In this document: positions 9,534 through 17,924 of the stretch, in pieces
How the letters are laid out: the number at the start of each line of letters is the position of its first letter
Position numbering within the stretch: position 1 is the first letter of the stretch
NCBI GenBank assembly: GCA_003150515.1
Contig: QALW01000043.1
Coordinates: forward strand, 11,797-75,796
DNA: 64,000 nucleotides
From: Selenomonadales bacterium
GTDB lineage: Bacteria > Bacillota > Clostridia > Christensenellales > QALW01
Direction: 5' to 3'
Notes under the pieces: generated by a model
Told to the model about the DNA's origin: nothing
Database searches by the model: none
Seen by the model: the letters and a program-made list of their open reading frames with translations, nothing else
Position numbers and translations under genes: made by a program

Positions 9534-10289
9534 ATGCAGCTTAAAAAAGAGATTAAAATAATGCTGGGATGCTTAAGGCGCGCGGATGAGGATTTTAAGC
9601 TTATAGAGGATGGGGATAAAATAGCCGTGGGGATTTCGGGAGGCAAGGACAGCCTGGCTATGCTATATGCCCTTCAGCTATACAGGCGTTTTTCCAAAAA
9701 GGCGTTTGAGCTGCATGGCATAACTGTTTCGCTGGGCATGCAGCCTTTTGACACGCGGGGCGTCAAAGCTTTCTGCGAAGAATTATCCGTTCCTTATACA
9801 GTAATTGAAACGCAGATTGGACGGATAGTTTTTGATGAGCGTCAGGAGAAAAATCCCTGCGCGCTTTGCGCAAATATGCGGCGGGGCGCTCTTAACAACG
9901 GGGCGCTGGCTGCCGGCTGCAATAAAACAGCGCTGGGACATCACAGCGGAGACGTAGTGGGCACATTTTTGCTCAGCCTGCTATATGAGAGCCGGCTTAA
10001 CACCTTTTCGCCCAAAACTTATCTCAGCCGGAGCGGGCTGACGGTTATAAGGCCATTGATTTATGCTGAAGAGGCCAATTTAAGGCATGCGGCGCAGGGC
10101 CTTGAACTGCCGGTCGTTGCTTCGCCCTGCCCTGCCTGCGGGCAGACTAAGCGCGCGCAGATGGAAACGCTGCTTAAGAGTCTGAATCAATATGCTCCGG
10201 GAGCCAAGGGCAGGATAATGCAGGCTATATCCAATACGGAGCAATATGGACTGTGGAATAATATTGATGAAGGCAGGGAGAAGAAATGA
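9534..10289 (+). CDS. TtcA-like PP-loop tRNA thiolation enzyme
   Basis: A member of the PP-loop ATPase family that modifies tRNA sulfur, most like TtcA (2-thiocytidine at position 32). The ATP pyrophosphatase loop SGGKDS is at about residues 33-38. The CxxC pair CALC near residue 110 and the second pair CPAC near residue 200 are where TtcA binds its 4Fe-4S cluster. I chose the ATG at 9534 because GGAGAAG lies 5 bases upstream; an in-frame TTG at 9504 has no ribosome site. The product is 251 residues. Its last bases overlap the next gene (ATGA). Related TtcA-type proteins may act on other tRNAs, so the exact modification is inferred. Confidence 0.75.
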   Translation: MQLKKEIKIMLGCLRRADEDFKLIEDGDKIAVGISGGKDSLAMLYALQLYRRFSKKAFELHGITVSLGMQPFDTRGVKAFCEELSVPYTVIETQIGRIVFDERQEKNPCALCANMRRGALNNGALAAGCNKTALGHHSGDVVGTFLLSLLYESRLNTFSPKTYLSRSGLTVIRPLIYAEEANLRHAAQGLELPVVASPCPACGQTKRAQMETLLKSLNQYAPGAKGRIMQAISNTEQYGLWNNIDEGREKK

Positions 10290-11020
10290 CTAAATATATA
10301 ACGGCCGCCGTGCTGTTTGTGATTCTGTTAACTTTCAGCGCCGCAGGCTTGGCCGTGAGCGTTATTAATCCCGGGTTTGAATTAAGCGGCGACGGCCTGG
10401 AGGGCTGGAATTCAGAAGCGGCTATAAGGGAGAAATATATAGCGGGGGTAATTGACGAATCATATGATTCGTCAGGGATGTGCGCGACGTTAAAAAATCT
10501 TGAAGCCAATCACAGTTATCTTGTGCAGCGAATAACGGGCGGAAAATCAGGAGATTGTTACCTTATTACGGTTATGGCAAAAGTTCCGGACGCAATATCT
10601 GCTCCCGGCGCCGGCATTACTGCGCAGAAAGCGGGCGCGGAGGCTAATTCGTTCAGCGGAGTTTCGTCCAGGAGGCTGACGAGGGGCGGCGATTGGGAAG
10701 AACTGTCTTTATATGTCGTGCTGACAGGGGGAGCGACGCAGTTTGATTTATATCTTGAGTTGGGTTCGGTAACAGAATATTCAGAAGGCGAGGTATATTT
10801 TGACTGTGTTAAGATAGAGCGGTTGGAAGAACTGCCTGAAGGCGCGGAGGCGGCGGTTATAAATGGCGGCGGAGGACTGAGCGCCGACGCATATATAATT
10901 ATAGGAGTAATTTTATGTGTTTTATTGGCTGCTTTTATTGCTTTCAGAAGAGGCGCCGTGAGAAAACGGGCGGTTGTAAAGGAAGCCGAGCCTGAGGAAA
11001 ACGATTCGGACGAGATATAA
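10286..11020 (+). CDS. Exported membrane-anchored protein with a carbohydrate-binding-like domain
   Basis: This 244-residue protein has an N-terminal signal or anchor helix (residues 5-23). An extracellular domain then opens with NPGFELSGDGLEGWN, the characteristic start of jelly-roll carbohydrate-binding modules of the CBM4/9 type (N-P-x-F-E, then G-W), and continues through FDLYLELGS to YFDCVKIERL. A second hydrophobic helix (about residues 205-223) precedes a short basic and acidic cytoplasmic tail. The gene overlaps the TtcA-like gene by 4 bases, so it is translationally coupled, although no functional link is obvious. A ligand cannot be named. A 22-bp perfect palindrome lies inside the coding region at 10453-10474. 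Confidence 0.6.
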   Translation: MTKYITAAVLFVILLTFSAAGLAVSVINPGFELSGDGLEGWNSEAAIREKYIAGVIDESYDSSGMCATLKNLEANHSYLVQRITGGKSGDCYLITVMAKVPDAISAPGAGITAQKAGAEANSFSGVSSRRLTRGGDWEELSLYVVLTGGATQFDLYLELGSVTEYSEGEVYFDCVKIERLEELPEGAEAAVINGGGGLSADAYIIIGVILCVLLAAFIAFRRGAVRKRAVVKEAEPEENDSDEI

Positions 11021-11147
11021 ACGCTGCGGATTTCGGGCAGGACGGGTGGGATGCATATAAAGAGAATGGGCGTTAAGTAAAATGAAGGATTATACTATGT
11101 CTCTCAATGGGGGCCGCTGGAAGGAGAAAAACAGCAGCTGCCCATTC

Positions 11148-11394
11148 GGCCGGCGAAGCCGGCCTCCTTTTGCCCCCCTCTTAGCCGCGCTTATGCGCGG
11201 CTAAGAGGGGGGCTTGGGCGGGAGTCCTGCCCATGCAGATTTATAAAAAGAGGCCACGGGGCGCCCCGCCCTCAATGTGGGCGCGCGTTGCTCTTTCACT
11301 CGGACCAATTTTATCATTTTCCTTTGTTTATATTTGCTTTCCGGCTTTTTATTCCGCGCCTTGTCCTGCCCGCCGCATTAGCGGCGGGCAGGAC
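11148..11394. repeat. Cluster of hairpins, probably a decayed cloverleaf-type element
   Basis: The 600-base gap before the dehydrogenase operon holds no gene. It has a 7-bp hairpin with a GAA loop (11148-11164), a 19-bp perfect hairpin with a TTAT loop (11172-11213), a weaker 6-bp hairpin (11216-11232), a 12-base perfect palindrome (11257-11268) and a 14-bp perfect hairpin with loop ATTA (11363-11394). Three of these sit in a row as in the intact cloverleaf elements elsewhere in the window, but no outer inverted repeat encloses them. TGCCCAT occurs as a direct repeat on both sides (11139 and 11228). I read this as a degenerate family member that may also terminate the upstream transcript. Confidence 0.55.
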
Positions 11395-11485
11395 GATATA
11401 ATCCCCGCCCGCGCCCCGGTTGGGCGGTCTCCCGATCGTTTGCATAAATCCCGGCAAAATATTAGCGGTTACAGCCCGATTCCGT

Positions 11486-11514
11486 TTGACACCAGGCTTT
11501 TAAAATGATAGAAT
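11486..11514 (+). promoter_or_regulatory. Strong sigma-A promoter of the 2-oxoacid dehydrogenase operon
   Basis: TTGACA, a 17-base spacer and TAGAAT make a near-consensus promoter. It leaves an untranslated leader of about 100 bases. The leader contains an inverted repeat TGTTAG (11531-11536)/CTAACA (11557-11562) and a small hairpin with a GAGA loop (11586-11602) just before the GGGAGG ribosome site. Either could be a control site, but I recognise neither. Confidence 0.75.
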
Positions 11515-11621
11515 TATAAAAGATTATGTTTGTTAGCTACATAAATATGTTCAAAACTAACATCATGCCTAGTATTAATTAAAATTTCCCCGAGAGGGGA
11601 TTATGGGAGGTTATCTGTTTT

Positions 11622-12971
11622 ATGGCAACACCAGTAATTATGCCCCGTCAGGGACAGTCGGTGGAAAGCTGCATTATTACCAAATGGAATAAGCAGGTAG
11701 GGGATAAGGTGGCTGTGGGCGACCTTTTATTCACATATGAGACCGACAAAGCTACCTTTGACGAAGAATCGCAGGTGGAGGGAATTCTGCTTGCCATTCT
11801 GCATGAAGAGGGGGATGATGTCCCCTGTTTGGAAAACGTATGCGTTATAGGCGCTGAGGGAGAGGATGTCAGCCAGTTTGCTGTTCAGGCTGAGGCGGCT
11901 CCCGTTCAGGCTGAAAGCGCCGCGCCCGCTCAGGCCGCGGCTGCGCCTGCGGTAAGTCAGAGCCAGGCAAACGAAGCCCAGGTGGCCGCCAAGGCCGCCG
12001 AGGGAGAAATCAAGATTTCTCCTAGAGCGCGCGCGTATGCCGAGAAAACAGGCGTCGATTATCGTTATGCCGTTCCTTCGGGGGCCGAAGGCCGCATAAT
12101 AGAGAGAGATATAGTAGCGCTCCGCGAGCAGGGAGTTATGGTTACTTCCGCCGCTTCGGGAGAATATCTTGCGGGCGGCAGCCGCATAGAGGGCACAGGC
12201 ATAGGCGGCCGGGTTTCTGTTCAGGATCTTTCTGCTCCTGCGGCGTCCGTTCCGGCTGCCCAATCTGTCCAAGGGCCTGATTTTGAAGACGTTAAGCTGC
12301 CTAATATCCGCAAGGTAATTGCCCGCAGCATGACCGCTTCCTTAACGGGCATGGCTCAGCTTACTCTTAATACATCCTTTGACGCGACTGAGCTTATGGC
12401 CTACCGCAAGAAGGTCAAGGAAAACGGCGAAAAGCTGGGCTTGGCAAATATTACCCTTAACGATATGGTGCTTTACGCAGTTTCGCGCACCCTGCTTAAT
12501 CATAAAGACCTTAACGCTCATCTTCTGGATGATAAAATGCGCTATTTCAAGAACGTGCATCTGGGTATGGCCGTGGATACTGAGCGCGGACTGATGGTGC
12601 CCACTATCTTCAACGCTAACAGGCTGTCCTTAAACGATATAGCCGCCGAGGCGAAAAAATGCGCCGCCGATTGTCAGAAGGGCTCTATAAGCCCTGATAA
12701 GCTTTCGGGAGCCAGCTTTACCGTTTCCAATCTGGGCTCTTTGGGAATCGAAAGCTTTACGCCTGTTATAAATCCCCCCCAGACGGGAATTTTGGGCGTA
12801 GACAATATAATTACCCGCGTTAAAGAGGTGAACGGCCAGATTAAGACTTATCCCGCTATGGGATTGTCCCTGACCTTTGACCACCGCGCGCTGGACGGAG
12901 CTCCCGCGGCTAAATTCTTAAAGGAACTGGCCGCCAATCTGGAGAATTTCTCCGCGCTGCTGGCTAAATAA
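11622..12971 (+). CDS. 2-oxoacid dehydrogenase E2, dihydrolipoamide acyltransferase
   Basis: The core acyltransferase of a pyruvate/acetoin/2-oxoacid dehydrogenase complex: it passes the acyl group from E1-bound TPP through lipoyl-lysine to CoA. Domains in order: one lipoyl domain (residues 1-77; modified lysine in TDKATF near residue 43), an Ala/Pro/Gln-rich flexible linker (about 85-125), a peripheral-subunit-binding domain (KISPRARAYAEKTG, about 128-165), a second linker, and the catalytic domain ending in the active-site motif DHRALDG near residue 421. It is first in an operon with E3 (14 bases on) and E1. Codon use in the operon favours CGC/CGT and other C-ending codons more than in neighbouring genes, a sign of high expression. 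Confidence 0.9.
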   Translation: MATPVIMPRQGQSVESCIITKWNKQVGDKVAVGDLLFTYETDKATFDEESQVEGILLAILHEEGDDVPCLENVCVIGAEGEDVSQFAVQAEAAPVQAESAAPAQAAAAPAVSQSQANEAQVAAKAAEGEIKISPRARAYAEKTGVDYRYAVPSGAEGRIIERDIVALREQGVMVTSAASGEYLAGGSRIEGTGIGGRVSVQDLSAPAASVPAAQSVQGPDFEDVKLPNIRKVIARSMTASLTGMAQLTLNTSFDATELMAYRKKVKENGEKLGLANITLNDMVLYAVSRTLLNHKDLNAHLLDDKMRYFKNVHLGMAVDTERGLMVPTIFNANRLSLNDIAAEAKKCAADCQKGSISPDKLSGASFTVSNLGSLGIESFTPVINPPQTGILGVDNIITRVKEVNGQIKTYPAMGLSLTFDHRALDGAPAAKFLKELAANLENFSALLAK

Positions 12972-12985
12972 GGGAGGAAGCAAAA

Positions 12986-14356
12986 ATGGTATACGATTTA
13001 ATAATTATAGGAGGCGGTCCCGCCGGTTATCTGGCGGCCGAACGCGCCGGCGAAGCGGGGCTTAATACTCTGCTTATAGAAAAACGCTTTATAGGCGGCG
13101 TCTGCCTGAACGAGGGCTGCATTCCCTCCAAGGCGCTGCTTTATTCGGCCAAGCTCTATGATGGAGCCAGCCATGGGGAAAAGTATGGTATAACCGTAGA
13201 AAACATTAAATTAAATCATCAGGCCGTCATAACCCGTAAGCGCAAGGTGATAGATACGCTGGTAGGCGGAATCAAGATGAAGCTTAAAAAGCTTAAGGTA
13301 ACAGTTGTAGAAGGGGAAGGGCATATAGAAAAACGGAACGCTGAAGGTTTCTGCGTAAGCGTCAATGGCACCGAATATACAGGTTCCCGCCTGCTTATAG
13401 CTACCGGCTCCGAAGCTGCCGTTCCGCCTATTCCCGGCCTCAAGGAAGGCTTGGACGCGGGCTTTGTTATGACTAACCGCGAAATACTGGAGCTTCAGGA
13501 GGTTCCCAAGCGCCTGGTAGTTATAGGAGGCGGCGTTATAGGCCTGGAAATGGCCAGCTATTTCAATACTGCCGGCAGCCAGGTAACGGTTATAGAGATG
13601 CTTGATAAGATAGCCGGTCCTACCGACGCTGAAATATCCAAAATCCTGCAAAAGAATTATGAGAAAAAGGGCGTTGCCTTTAAGCTGGGCGCTAAGGTGA
13701 CGGAGGTTACCAGTCAGGGCGTTGTATACGAGCTTAACGGCAATAAGGAGAGCATAGAGGCGGATAAAGTGCTGCTCTCAATCGGCCGCCGTCCCTCCAC
13801 TAACGGTTTGGGCCTTGAAAATATCGGCGTAAACACAGAGCGTGGAGCAATTAAGACGGACGAGCAGGGCAGAACGAACGTTTCGGGCGTTTATGCCGCC
13901 GGCGACGTAAACGGTTCCTATATGCTGGCTCATGTCGCCTATAGGGAAAGCGAAGTTGCTATTAACACCATACTGGGCAAAAAGGACAACGTTCGCTATA
14001 ACGCCGTTCCGTCTGTTATATATACCAACCCCGAAGTGGCCTGCGTGGGCGAGACTGAAGAGAGCGCCAAGGCTAAGGGTATGGATGTAGCCTGCGTTAA
14101 TCTCACTATGAAATATTCCGGCCGCTATGTAGCTGAAAATGAAGGCGGAGACGGAATCTGCAAGCTTATAATAGATAAAAAGCGCAATCGTCTTGTGGGC
14201 GTGCATATGATAGGCAATTATTCGTCAGAAATTATCGTAAGCGCCGTTACCATGATAGAAACTGAAATGCGCATTGAGGATATTAAAGAGTTAATCTTCC
14301 CCCATCCTACTGTTTGCGAGATAATACGCGAGGGAATTTTTGAATATCACGGCTAA
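12986..14356 (+). CDS. lpdA: Dihydrolipoamide dehydrogenase (E3)
   Basis: The flavoprotein reoxidises the dihydrolipoyl arm of E2 and passes electrons to NAD+. The 456-residue protein has the FAD-binding motif GGGPAG (residues 9-14), the redox-active disulfide in GGVCLNEGCIPSK (Cys 42 and 47), the NAD-binding motif GGGVIGLE near residue 185, the second FAD motif YAAGDV near 310, and the C-terminal HPTVCE, where His and Glu form the catalytic base pair. Length is typical. The ribosome site is GGGAGG. It lies between the E2 and E1 genes, so it is most likely dedicated to this complex. Confidence 0.94.
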   Translation: MVYDLIIIGGGPAGYLAAERAGEAGLNTLLIEKRFIGGVCLNEGCIPSKALLYSAKLYDGASHGEKYGITVENIKLNHQAVITRKRKVIDTLVGGIKMKLKKLKVTVVEGEGHIEKRNAEGFCVSVNGTEYTGSRLLIATGSEAAVPPIPGLKEGLDAGFVMTNREILELQEVPKRLVVIGGGVIGLEMASYFNTAGSQVTVIEMLDKIAGPTDAEISKILQKNYEKKGVAFKLGAKVTEVTSQGVVYELNGNKESIEADKVLLSIGRRPSTNGLGLENIGVNTERGAIKTDEQGRTNVSGVYAAGDVNGSYMLAHVAYRESEVAINTILGKKDNVRYNAVPSVIYTNPEVACVGETEESAKAKGMDVACVNLTMKYSGRYVAENEGGDGICKLIIDKKRNRLVGVHMIGNYSSEIIVSAVTMIETEMRIEDIKELIFPHPTVCEIIREGIFEYHG

Positions 14357-14378
14357 AATTTTAAGGAGGTTTTAAGCT

Positions 14379-16850
14379 ATGCCTAAATCACAATACATCG
14401 ATCCGAGCGAAAGACGCAAGGCGGGATTTATTAAATTCCAGGATATTCCCGTCAACCAGTACTCCAAGTCCATAGAGGATGAAAAGGCCAATTTCTCCAA
14501 TGAGGATTTTATCCGCATCTATAGAGATATGGCTATTATCCGTGAGTTTGAGACCATGCTCAATCTCATAAAGACCACCAGCGAATACAACGGCATTCCC
14601 TACAGTCATCCCGGCCCGGCTCACCTTTCTATAGGTCAGGAAGCTTCGGCCGTAGGCCAGGCGTACATCCTCACCAAGGACGATTACACCTTTGGTTCCC
14701 ACCGCGGCCACGGCGAGGTTATAGCCAAGGCGCTTTCCTGCATTGAAAAGCTCAGCGATCAGGAATTGCTGGATATAATGAAGGAAACCCGCGGCGGCTC
14801 CACCTTAAAAGTAGTGGAGAGCAACGGCAAATATGCCAGCGTTAAGGATATGGCCCGCGCGTTTGTGCTCTATGGATTCCTGGCCGAAATGTTTGCGCGC
14901 GAAACCGGCTTTTCCAGAGGCCTGGGCGGCTCCATGCACGCTTTCTTCATTCCTTTTGGAATTTATCCCAATAATGCCATAGTGGGCGGAAGCGCCGATA
15001 TAGCTATGGGCGCCGCGCTCTATAAGAGAGTAAATTGCAAGGACGGCATGGTTATAGCCAATATAGGCGACGCTTCCCTGGGCTGCGGTCCCGTCTGGGA
15101 AGCAATTAATATGGCTGCCATGGACCAATACACTCAGCTTTGGGATGAAGCTCATAAAGGCGGACTGCCCATTATCTTCAATTTCTTTAATAATCAGTAC
15201 GGAATGGGCGGCCAGACCTGCGGCGAGACTATGGCTTATAATATCCTGGCCCGTTTCGGAGCCGGCGTTAATCCCGATCAAATGCATTCGGAGCGCGTGG
15301 ACGGCTTTAATCCTCTGGCTGTTATTGACGCTTATAAGCGCAAGCGCGCTATTATTGACGAGCGCCGCGGCCCTGTGCTGCTGGATGTGCTTACTTACCG
15401 TTATTCCGGTCATTCTCCGTCCGACGCTTCCAGCTACCGCACAAAAGAAGAGCTGGCTGCATGGCAGGAAGTAGATCCGCTGATTACTTACCGCGCAGAG
15501 CTGGTCAAGGCTGGCGTAGCGGGCGAGGACGCTTTCGAGGCCATTCTGGAAAATGTCAAGAAAGAAATGACCGAGGTAGTAAAGCTGGCTGTGGATCCGC
15601 AGGTTTCTCCTTATATGGATTTGGTGGCTCAGCCCAACGCTATTGCCGATATTATGTTCTCCAACGGGCATGTTGAATCCCTGGATACCACTCGCAAGCC
15701 GGATGTGCTCATACCTTACGAGGAGAATCCGCGCGTACAGAAGATTGCTAAAAAGGAGCGTTTTGGATTTAAGGACGGCAAGCCTGTTTCCAAGAACAAG
15801 GTTTATCAGTACCGCGACGGTATATTTGAAGCGCTGATTAATAAATTCTATGAGGATCCTACGCTGATTGCCTATGGCGAAGAAAACCGCGACTGGGGCG
15901 GCGCCTTTGCCGTATACGGCGGACTTACTGAATCTCTGCCCTATCATCGCCTGTTCAACAGCCCGATTTCTGAGGCGGCGATTGTAGGCTCGGCGGTTGG
16001 TTATGGCCTCTGCGGCGGCCGGTCAGTGGTAGAGCTTATGTATTGCGATTTCCTGGGACGCGCCGGAGACGAAGTGTTCAACCAGATGGCTAAATGGCAG
16101 GCTATGACTGCCGGCGAGCTCAAAGTGCCTATGATTCTGCGTGTCAGCGTGGGCTCCAAATACGGCGCGCAGCACAGCCAGGATTGGTCGGCTCTTATTG
16201 CGCATATTCCCGGTCTGAAAGCCTGCTTCCCGGCCACTCCTTATGACGCTAAGGGCCTCATGACCACTGCGCTTAACGGCACTGATCCCGTTGTATTCTT
16301 TGAGAGCCAGCGCATATACGATTATTCGGAGCAGTTCCATGAGGGCGGAGTGCCGGCTGAAAGCTATGAAATTCCCTTTGGCGAGCCTGATATCAAGCGG
16401 GCGGGCAGCGACGTTACCATTCTTACCATAGGCGCCGTGCTTTACCGCGCTATGGACGCCGCTAAGGAGCTTCAGGAGAAATATAACATTTCCGCTGAGG
16501 TTATTGACGCGCGCAGCCTGGTTCCTTTCAATTATGAAAAGGTGCTGGAGTCTGTTAAGAAGACGGGCAAGCTGGTAATAGTCGGCGACGCCTGCGAGAG
16601 AGCTTCCATAATGAAAGAAATGGCCGCCAATGTTACCAATATGGCTTTTGATTATCTGGATGCGCCGGTTGTGGTTGTAGGCGCTAAGAACTGGATTACT
16701 CCCGCTTATGAGCTGGATAATTTCTTCTTCCCGCAGCCGTCCTGGATTATTGACGCCATTCATGAGAAGATTATGCCTATTCCCGGTTATGTAGCCAAGG
16801 CTAATTATACTACCAAAGCGCTTTTGGATAACAATAAGAAGGGCGTATAA
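14379..16850 (+). CDS. 2-oxoacid dehydrogenase E1, fused alpha and beta subunits
   Basis: An 823-residue TPP enzyme that decarboxylates a 2-oxoacid and loads the acyl group on E2. Residues 1 to about 430 match E1-alpha (HLSIGQEAS, SHRGHGE, GGSMHAF, YRYSGHSPSD). Residues from about 470 match E1-beta (GEENRDWGG, FNSPISEAAIVG, EVIDARSLVPF). In most bacteria these are two genes. The TPP/Mg motif reads GDASLG rather than GDG, with the NN further on (FNNQYGMGG), and an extra N-terminal segment of about 45 residues precedes the alpha fold. The substrate is not determined by sequence: pyruvate and acetoin are the main options. No lipoate ligase gene is in the operon. A terminator follows. Confidence 0.88.
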   Translation: MPKSQYIDPSERRKAGFIKFQDIPVNQYSKSIEDEKANFSNEDFIRIYRDMAIIREFETMLNLIKTTSEYNGIPYSHPGPAHLSIGQEASAVGQAYILTKDDYTFGSHRGHGEVIAKALSCIEKLSDQELLDIMKETRGGSTLKVVESNGKYASVKDMARAFVLYGFLAEMFARETGFSRGLGGSMHAFFIPFGIYPNNAIVGGSADIAMGAALYKRVNCKDGMVIANIGDASLGCGPVWEAINMAAMDQYTQLWDEAHKGGLPIIFNFFNNQYGMGGQTCGETMAYNILARFGAGVNPDQMHSERVDGFNPLAVIDAYKRKRAIIDERRGPVLLDVLTYRYSGHSPSDASSYRTKEELAAWQEVDPLITYRAELVKAGVAGEDAFEAILENVKKEMTEVVKLAVDPQVSPYMDLVAQPNAIADIMFSNGHVESLDTTRKPDVLIPYEENPRVQKIAKKERFGFKDGKPVSKNKVYQYRDGIFEALINKFYEDPTLIAYGEENRDWGGAFAVYGGLTESLPYHRLFNSPISEAAIVGSAVGYGLCGGRSVVELMYCDFLGRAGDEVFNQMAKWQAMTAGELKVPMILRVSVGSKYGAQHSQDWSALIAHIPGLKACFPATPYDAKGLMTTALNGTDPVVFFESQRIYDYSEQFHEGGVPAESYEIPFGEPDIKRAGSDVTILTIGAVLYRAMDAAKELQEKYNISAEVIDARSLVPFNYEKVLESVKKTGKLVIVGDACERASIMKEMAANVTNMAFDYLDAPVVVVGAKNWITPAYELDNFFFPQPSWIIDAIHEKIMPIPGYVAKANYTTKALLDNNKKGV

Positions 16851-16889
16851 TTAGTTTATAGCTGGCAAAGGTCAAATCAAAATGGTATT

Positions 16890-16932
16890 AAAGGAGCGGA
16901 TATTTGATATATCCGCTCCTTTGTATTTTTTT
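16890..16932 (+). terminator. Terminator of the dehydrogenase operon
   Basis: A 14-bp perfect stem (AAAGGAGCGGATAT and its complement) with a 5-base loop is followed by GTATTTTTTT, 40 bases after the E1 stop codon. Confidence 0.85.
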
Positions 16933-17013
16933 AAACTTTAGCTGATCTATATATACAATATTTTTGCTTGGCGAGGCTGTCAGCGTTATGTATTCTGAGG
17001 GCCAAGATTGCGC

Positions 17014-17042
17014 TTGACTTTTTCAGGGACATATAGTATATT
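17014..17042 (+). promoter_or_regulatory. Sigma-A promoter of the lyxose isomerase-like gene
   Basis: TTGACT, 17 bases, TATATT. It lies about 60 bases before the start codon and after the preceding terminator, so the next gene is a separate unit. Confidence 0.65.
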
Positions 17043-17103
17043 ATATTTACAAATGATATGCGTCATGGATATTTAGCCTAAGCAGTTAAGGAGGATTAAT
17101 ATT

Positions 17104-17637
17104 ATGAAAAGAGCAGTATATAACGAATTAAGGCAAAAAGCGATTGAATTATATGAAAAGGCGGGCATAGTGCTGACAGAACAAGAGAAGGATAATATAG
17201 AAGTGGCTGATTACGGGCTGGAAGACGTATATAATACTGGCCTTGAGCTTGTTGTATATGTTAATACGAGCCGTTGCTGCGCTAAGGAGCTTGCGCTTAC
17301 GCCCGGGCAAACATGTCCGGAGCATTATCATCCTCCTGTGCCTGCGATAGGATATGAGGGCAAGGAAGAGACGTTTAGATGCAGATATGGCGAGGTGCGC
17401 CTGTATGTGCCGGGAGAGAAAAATTGCGAACCCGTTCATCCTGAAGGAGCATATACGGTATTTCATGAAATTGTGCTTAAGCCGGGCGAACAGTATACAA
17501 TAGAAAAGAATACCAAGCATTGGTTTATCGCCGGGCCGCAGGGCGCTGTTGTATCTGAATTTTCTACAAGCAGCTATGATGAATATGATGTGTTTACTGA
17601 TACGAGAATAGCCAGAATTCCCGTTATTGAGGATTAA
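17104..17637 (+). CDS. D-lyxose ketol-isomerase family cupin
   Basis: A 177-residue single-domain cupin resembling D-lyxose/D-mannose isomerases, which interconvert aldose and ketose at a divalent metal. The expected metal-binding pattern is visible: CPEHYHPP (two His, about residues 76-81), GKEETFRCRYGEV with a Glu near residue 91, and TKHWF with the third His near residue 139. It starts at an ATG with AAGGAGG upstream and has its own promoter and terminator. No sugar transporter or kinase lies nearby, so the physiological sugar is unknown. Other sugar-binding cupins of the same fold are possible. Confidence 0.75.
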   Translation: MKRAVYNELRQKAIELYEKAGIVLTEQEKDNIEVADYGLEDVYNTGLELVVYVNTSRCCAKELALTPGQTCPEHYHPPVPAIGYEGKEETFRCRYGEVRLYVPGEKNCEPVHPEGAYTVFHEIVLKPGEQYTIEKNTKHWFIAGPQGAVVSEFSTSSYDEYDVFTDTRIARIPVIED

Positions 17638-17652
17638 TTTTTATTATTAAAG

Positions 17653-17710
17653 CCAATAAAGGCTCCGGGCCCTTTTGCAAGAATGCAAAAGGGCCCGGAG
17701 CCTTTATTGG
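17653..17710. terminator. 27-bp perfect hairpin after the isomerase gene
   Basis: An exactly complementary 27-bp stem with loop AGAA begins 15 bases after the stop codon. The 3' arm ends CCTTTATTGG without a long T-run, so it may work as a strong stall or RNA-end protecting structure rather than a classical terminator. It directly adjoins the three-hairpin element that follows. Confidence 0.6.
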
Positions 17711-17848
17711 ATAAAAAGGAGCAGTGCCCGGCCGTTTACGGCCGGGCACTAAGTCTCAGCATTTAATGAAAAGCTTTGCTTTTCATTAAATGCTGAGACT
17801 TGGCGTTTTGGCGCTTTTAGCGCCAAAACGCCGCTTTTTTTCTTTATC
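17710..17848. repeat. Cloverleaf-type element with imperfect outer stem
   Basis: Three abutting perfect hairpins: 17723-17750 (12 bp, loop TTTA, GC-rich GTGCCCGGCCG arm), 17751-17801 (23-24 bp, arm tip AAAAGC, loop TTT) and 17802-17832 (13-14 bp, tip GGCGCT). No bases separate them. The flanks can pair only in part: GATAAA...AGC (17710-17722) with GCT...TTTATC (17833-17848), leaving bulges. The first arm matches arms in the 18.5, 48.2 and 50.6 kb elements; the second and third match those at 48.2 and 50.6 kb. A T-run in the 3' flank would let it terminate transcription. Confidence 0.75.
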
Positions 17849-17924
17849 TATAACAAATAATTACAAAATAAATATGCGTATTATTAGGAATACTATTTTT
17901 AAGTTAAAATAAATAGGAGGTTTT

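Noticed and set aside
11586..11602. Riboswitch in the leader of the dehydrogenase operon
   Set aside because: Only a 4-6 bp hairpin and one short inverted repeat are present in about 100 bases; no aptamer pattern I know fits.
17653..17832. Series of palindromes that could look like a CRISPR array
   Set aside because: The repeats differ in sequence and size, each is itself a complete hairpin, and there are no equal-length spacers or cas genes.
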